A DNA stretch of 64,000 nucleotides from Flavobacterium defluvii (lineage in GTDB: Bacteria > Bacteroidota > Bacteroidia > Flavobacteriales > Flavobacteriaceae): positions 558,001-622,000 of the forward strand of contig NZ_FQWC01000001.1 in the NCBI RefSeq assembly GCF_900129555.1. Direction: 5' to 3'. Position 1 is the first letter of the stretch. The number at the start of each line of letters is the position of its first letter. Position numbers and translations under genes: made by a program. The notes below the pieces were generated by a model, which was not told the DNA's origin, made no database searches, and saw nothing but the letters and a program-made list of their open reading frames with translations. Of the stretch, positions 63,727-64,000 are shown piece after piece.

Positions 63727-64000
63727 ATGCGAAGCTTTTTTCACTTGGTTGTTTTTTTATTCCTGATTTCTTCTATCAGCTTCTCTGCTTGTGCACAAAG
63801 CAAAAAACTTTCTGTTGACGATCAATTGCTGCAAGACAGTCTTTATACCAGCAGCAAGAAAAAAATAATGAATTTCTCAATGAAAGAATTTGATACGCTT
63901 TTCTTTGAATTTTTTAGTCGTAAAAATGATCCTAATACTCTTTTAACTAAAACCGAATTTTACAATTATACGGTACAGATTGCTGCATTTTCTGATCGTC
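63727..64000 (+). CDS. Hypothetical lipoprotein, N-terminal part (3' end outside window)
   Basis: The frame opens at ATG 63727 and runs out of the window. The first 91 residues show a lipoprotein signal peptide (hydrophobic residues 5-20, lipobox FSAC) and then a charged helical region (AQSKKLSVDDQLLQDSLYTSSKKK). A TAATTTTG element at 63686-63693 could be a -7. No family is recognised from this part alone. Confidence 0.75.
   Translation, partial: MRSFFHLVVFLFLISSISFSACAQSKKLSVDDQLLQDSLYTSSKKKIMNFSMKEFDTLFFEFFSRKNDPNTLLTKTEFYNYTVQIAAFSDR

Overview
The window is a stretch of an AT-rich Bacteroidota chromosome, most likely Flavobacterium or a close relative. The signs are a 287-residue primary sigma factor without region 1.1, TAnnTTTG-type -7 promoter elements, a SusC/SusD/SusE system, a type IX secretion (T9SS) C-terminal sorting domain on an amylase, and mevalonate-pathway isoprenoid genes. 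Genus-level assignment is inference from gene content and style; no marker search was possible.

Layout. 0-3.1 kb: two tandem DUF4249 lipoproteins (the first cut by the window edge) and a secreted protein with a TonB-plug-like segment. 3.2-13.4 kb: housekeeping (rpoD, rpe, a lipoprotein endonuclease, Prc protease, surE, lpxB, a C40 peptidase, comEC). 13.4-20.7 kb: peptide-use cluster on the minus strand (dipeptidyl peptidase IV, two POT transporters, three thioredoxin-fold proteins of which two have lost CXXC). 20.8-23.2 kb: HMG-CoA reductase and a GYDIA-type GHMP kinase. 23.2-30.3 kb: envelope operon coaX-OMP-lptC-small membrane protein-CNNM/CBS-ppiD, then tRNA-Phe with a textbook promoter and terminator. 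30.6-32.4 kb: a metabolite:H+ symporter and a small membrane partner.

32.4-53.1 kb is a starch/maltodextrin locus. A LacI-family regulator separates a minus-strand outer-membrane module (susC-susD-susE-T9SS amylase) from a plus-strand uptake and catabolic module (SLC45-like MFS, pgmB, GH65 maltose phosphorylase, GH97, two GH13). The inferred flow is: starch bound and cut at the cell surface, imported through SusCD, hydrolysed in the periplasm, and maltose taken across the inner membrane and phosphorolysed to glucose plus beta-glucose-1-phosphate, then glucose-6-phosphate.

53-64 kb: glycerophosphodiesterase, BaiN-type flavoprotein, Crp/Fnr regulator, MBL hydrolase, TspO, then mvaD, a 42-residue membrane protein, mevalonate kinase, DUF502, a UbiA prenyltransferase, an RluB-type pseudouridine synthase, DUF937 and DUF456 proteins, and a truncated lipoprotein gene.

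The least conventional signals are non-coding: at least four families of long extragenic palindromes, each present more than once and filling successive gaps of the starch locus; a pair of inverted 11-mers in the tspO/mvaD divergent promoter lying at the -33 position of both inferred promoters; and LacI-type palindromes in the two control regions of the starch locus. No phage, insertion sequence, CRISPR array or rRNA was seen.
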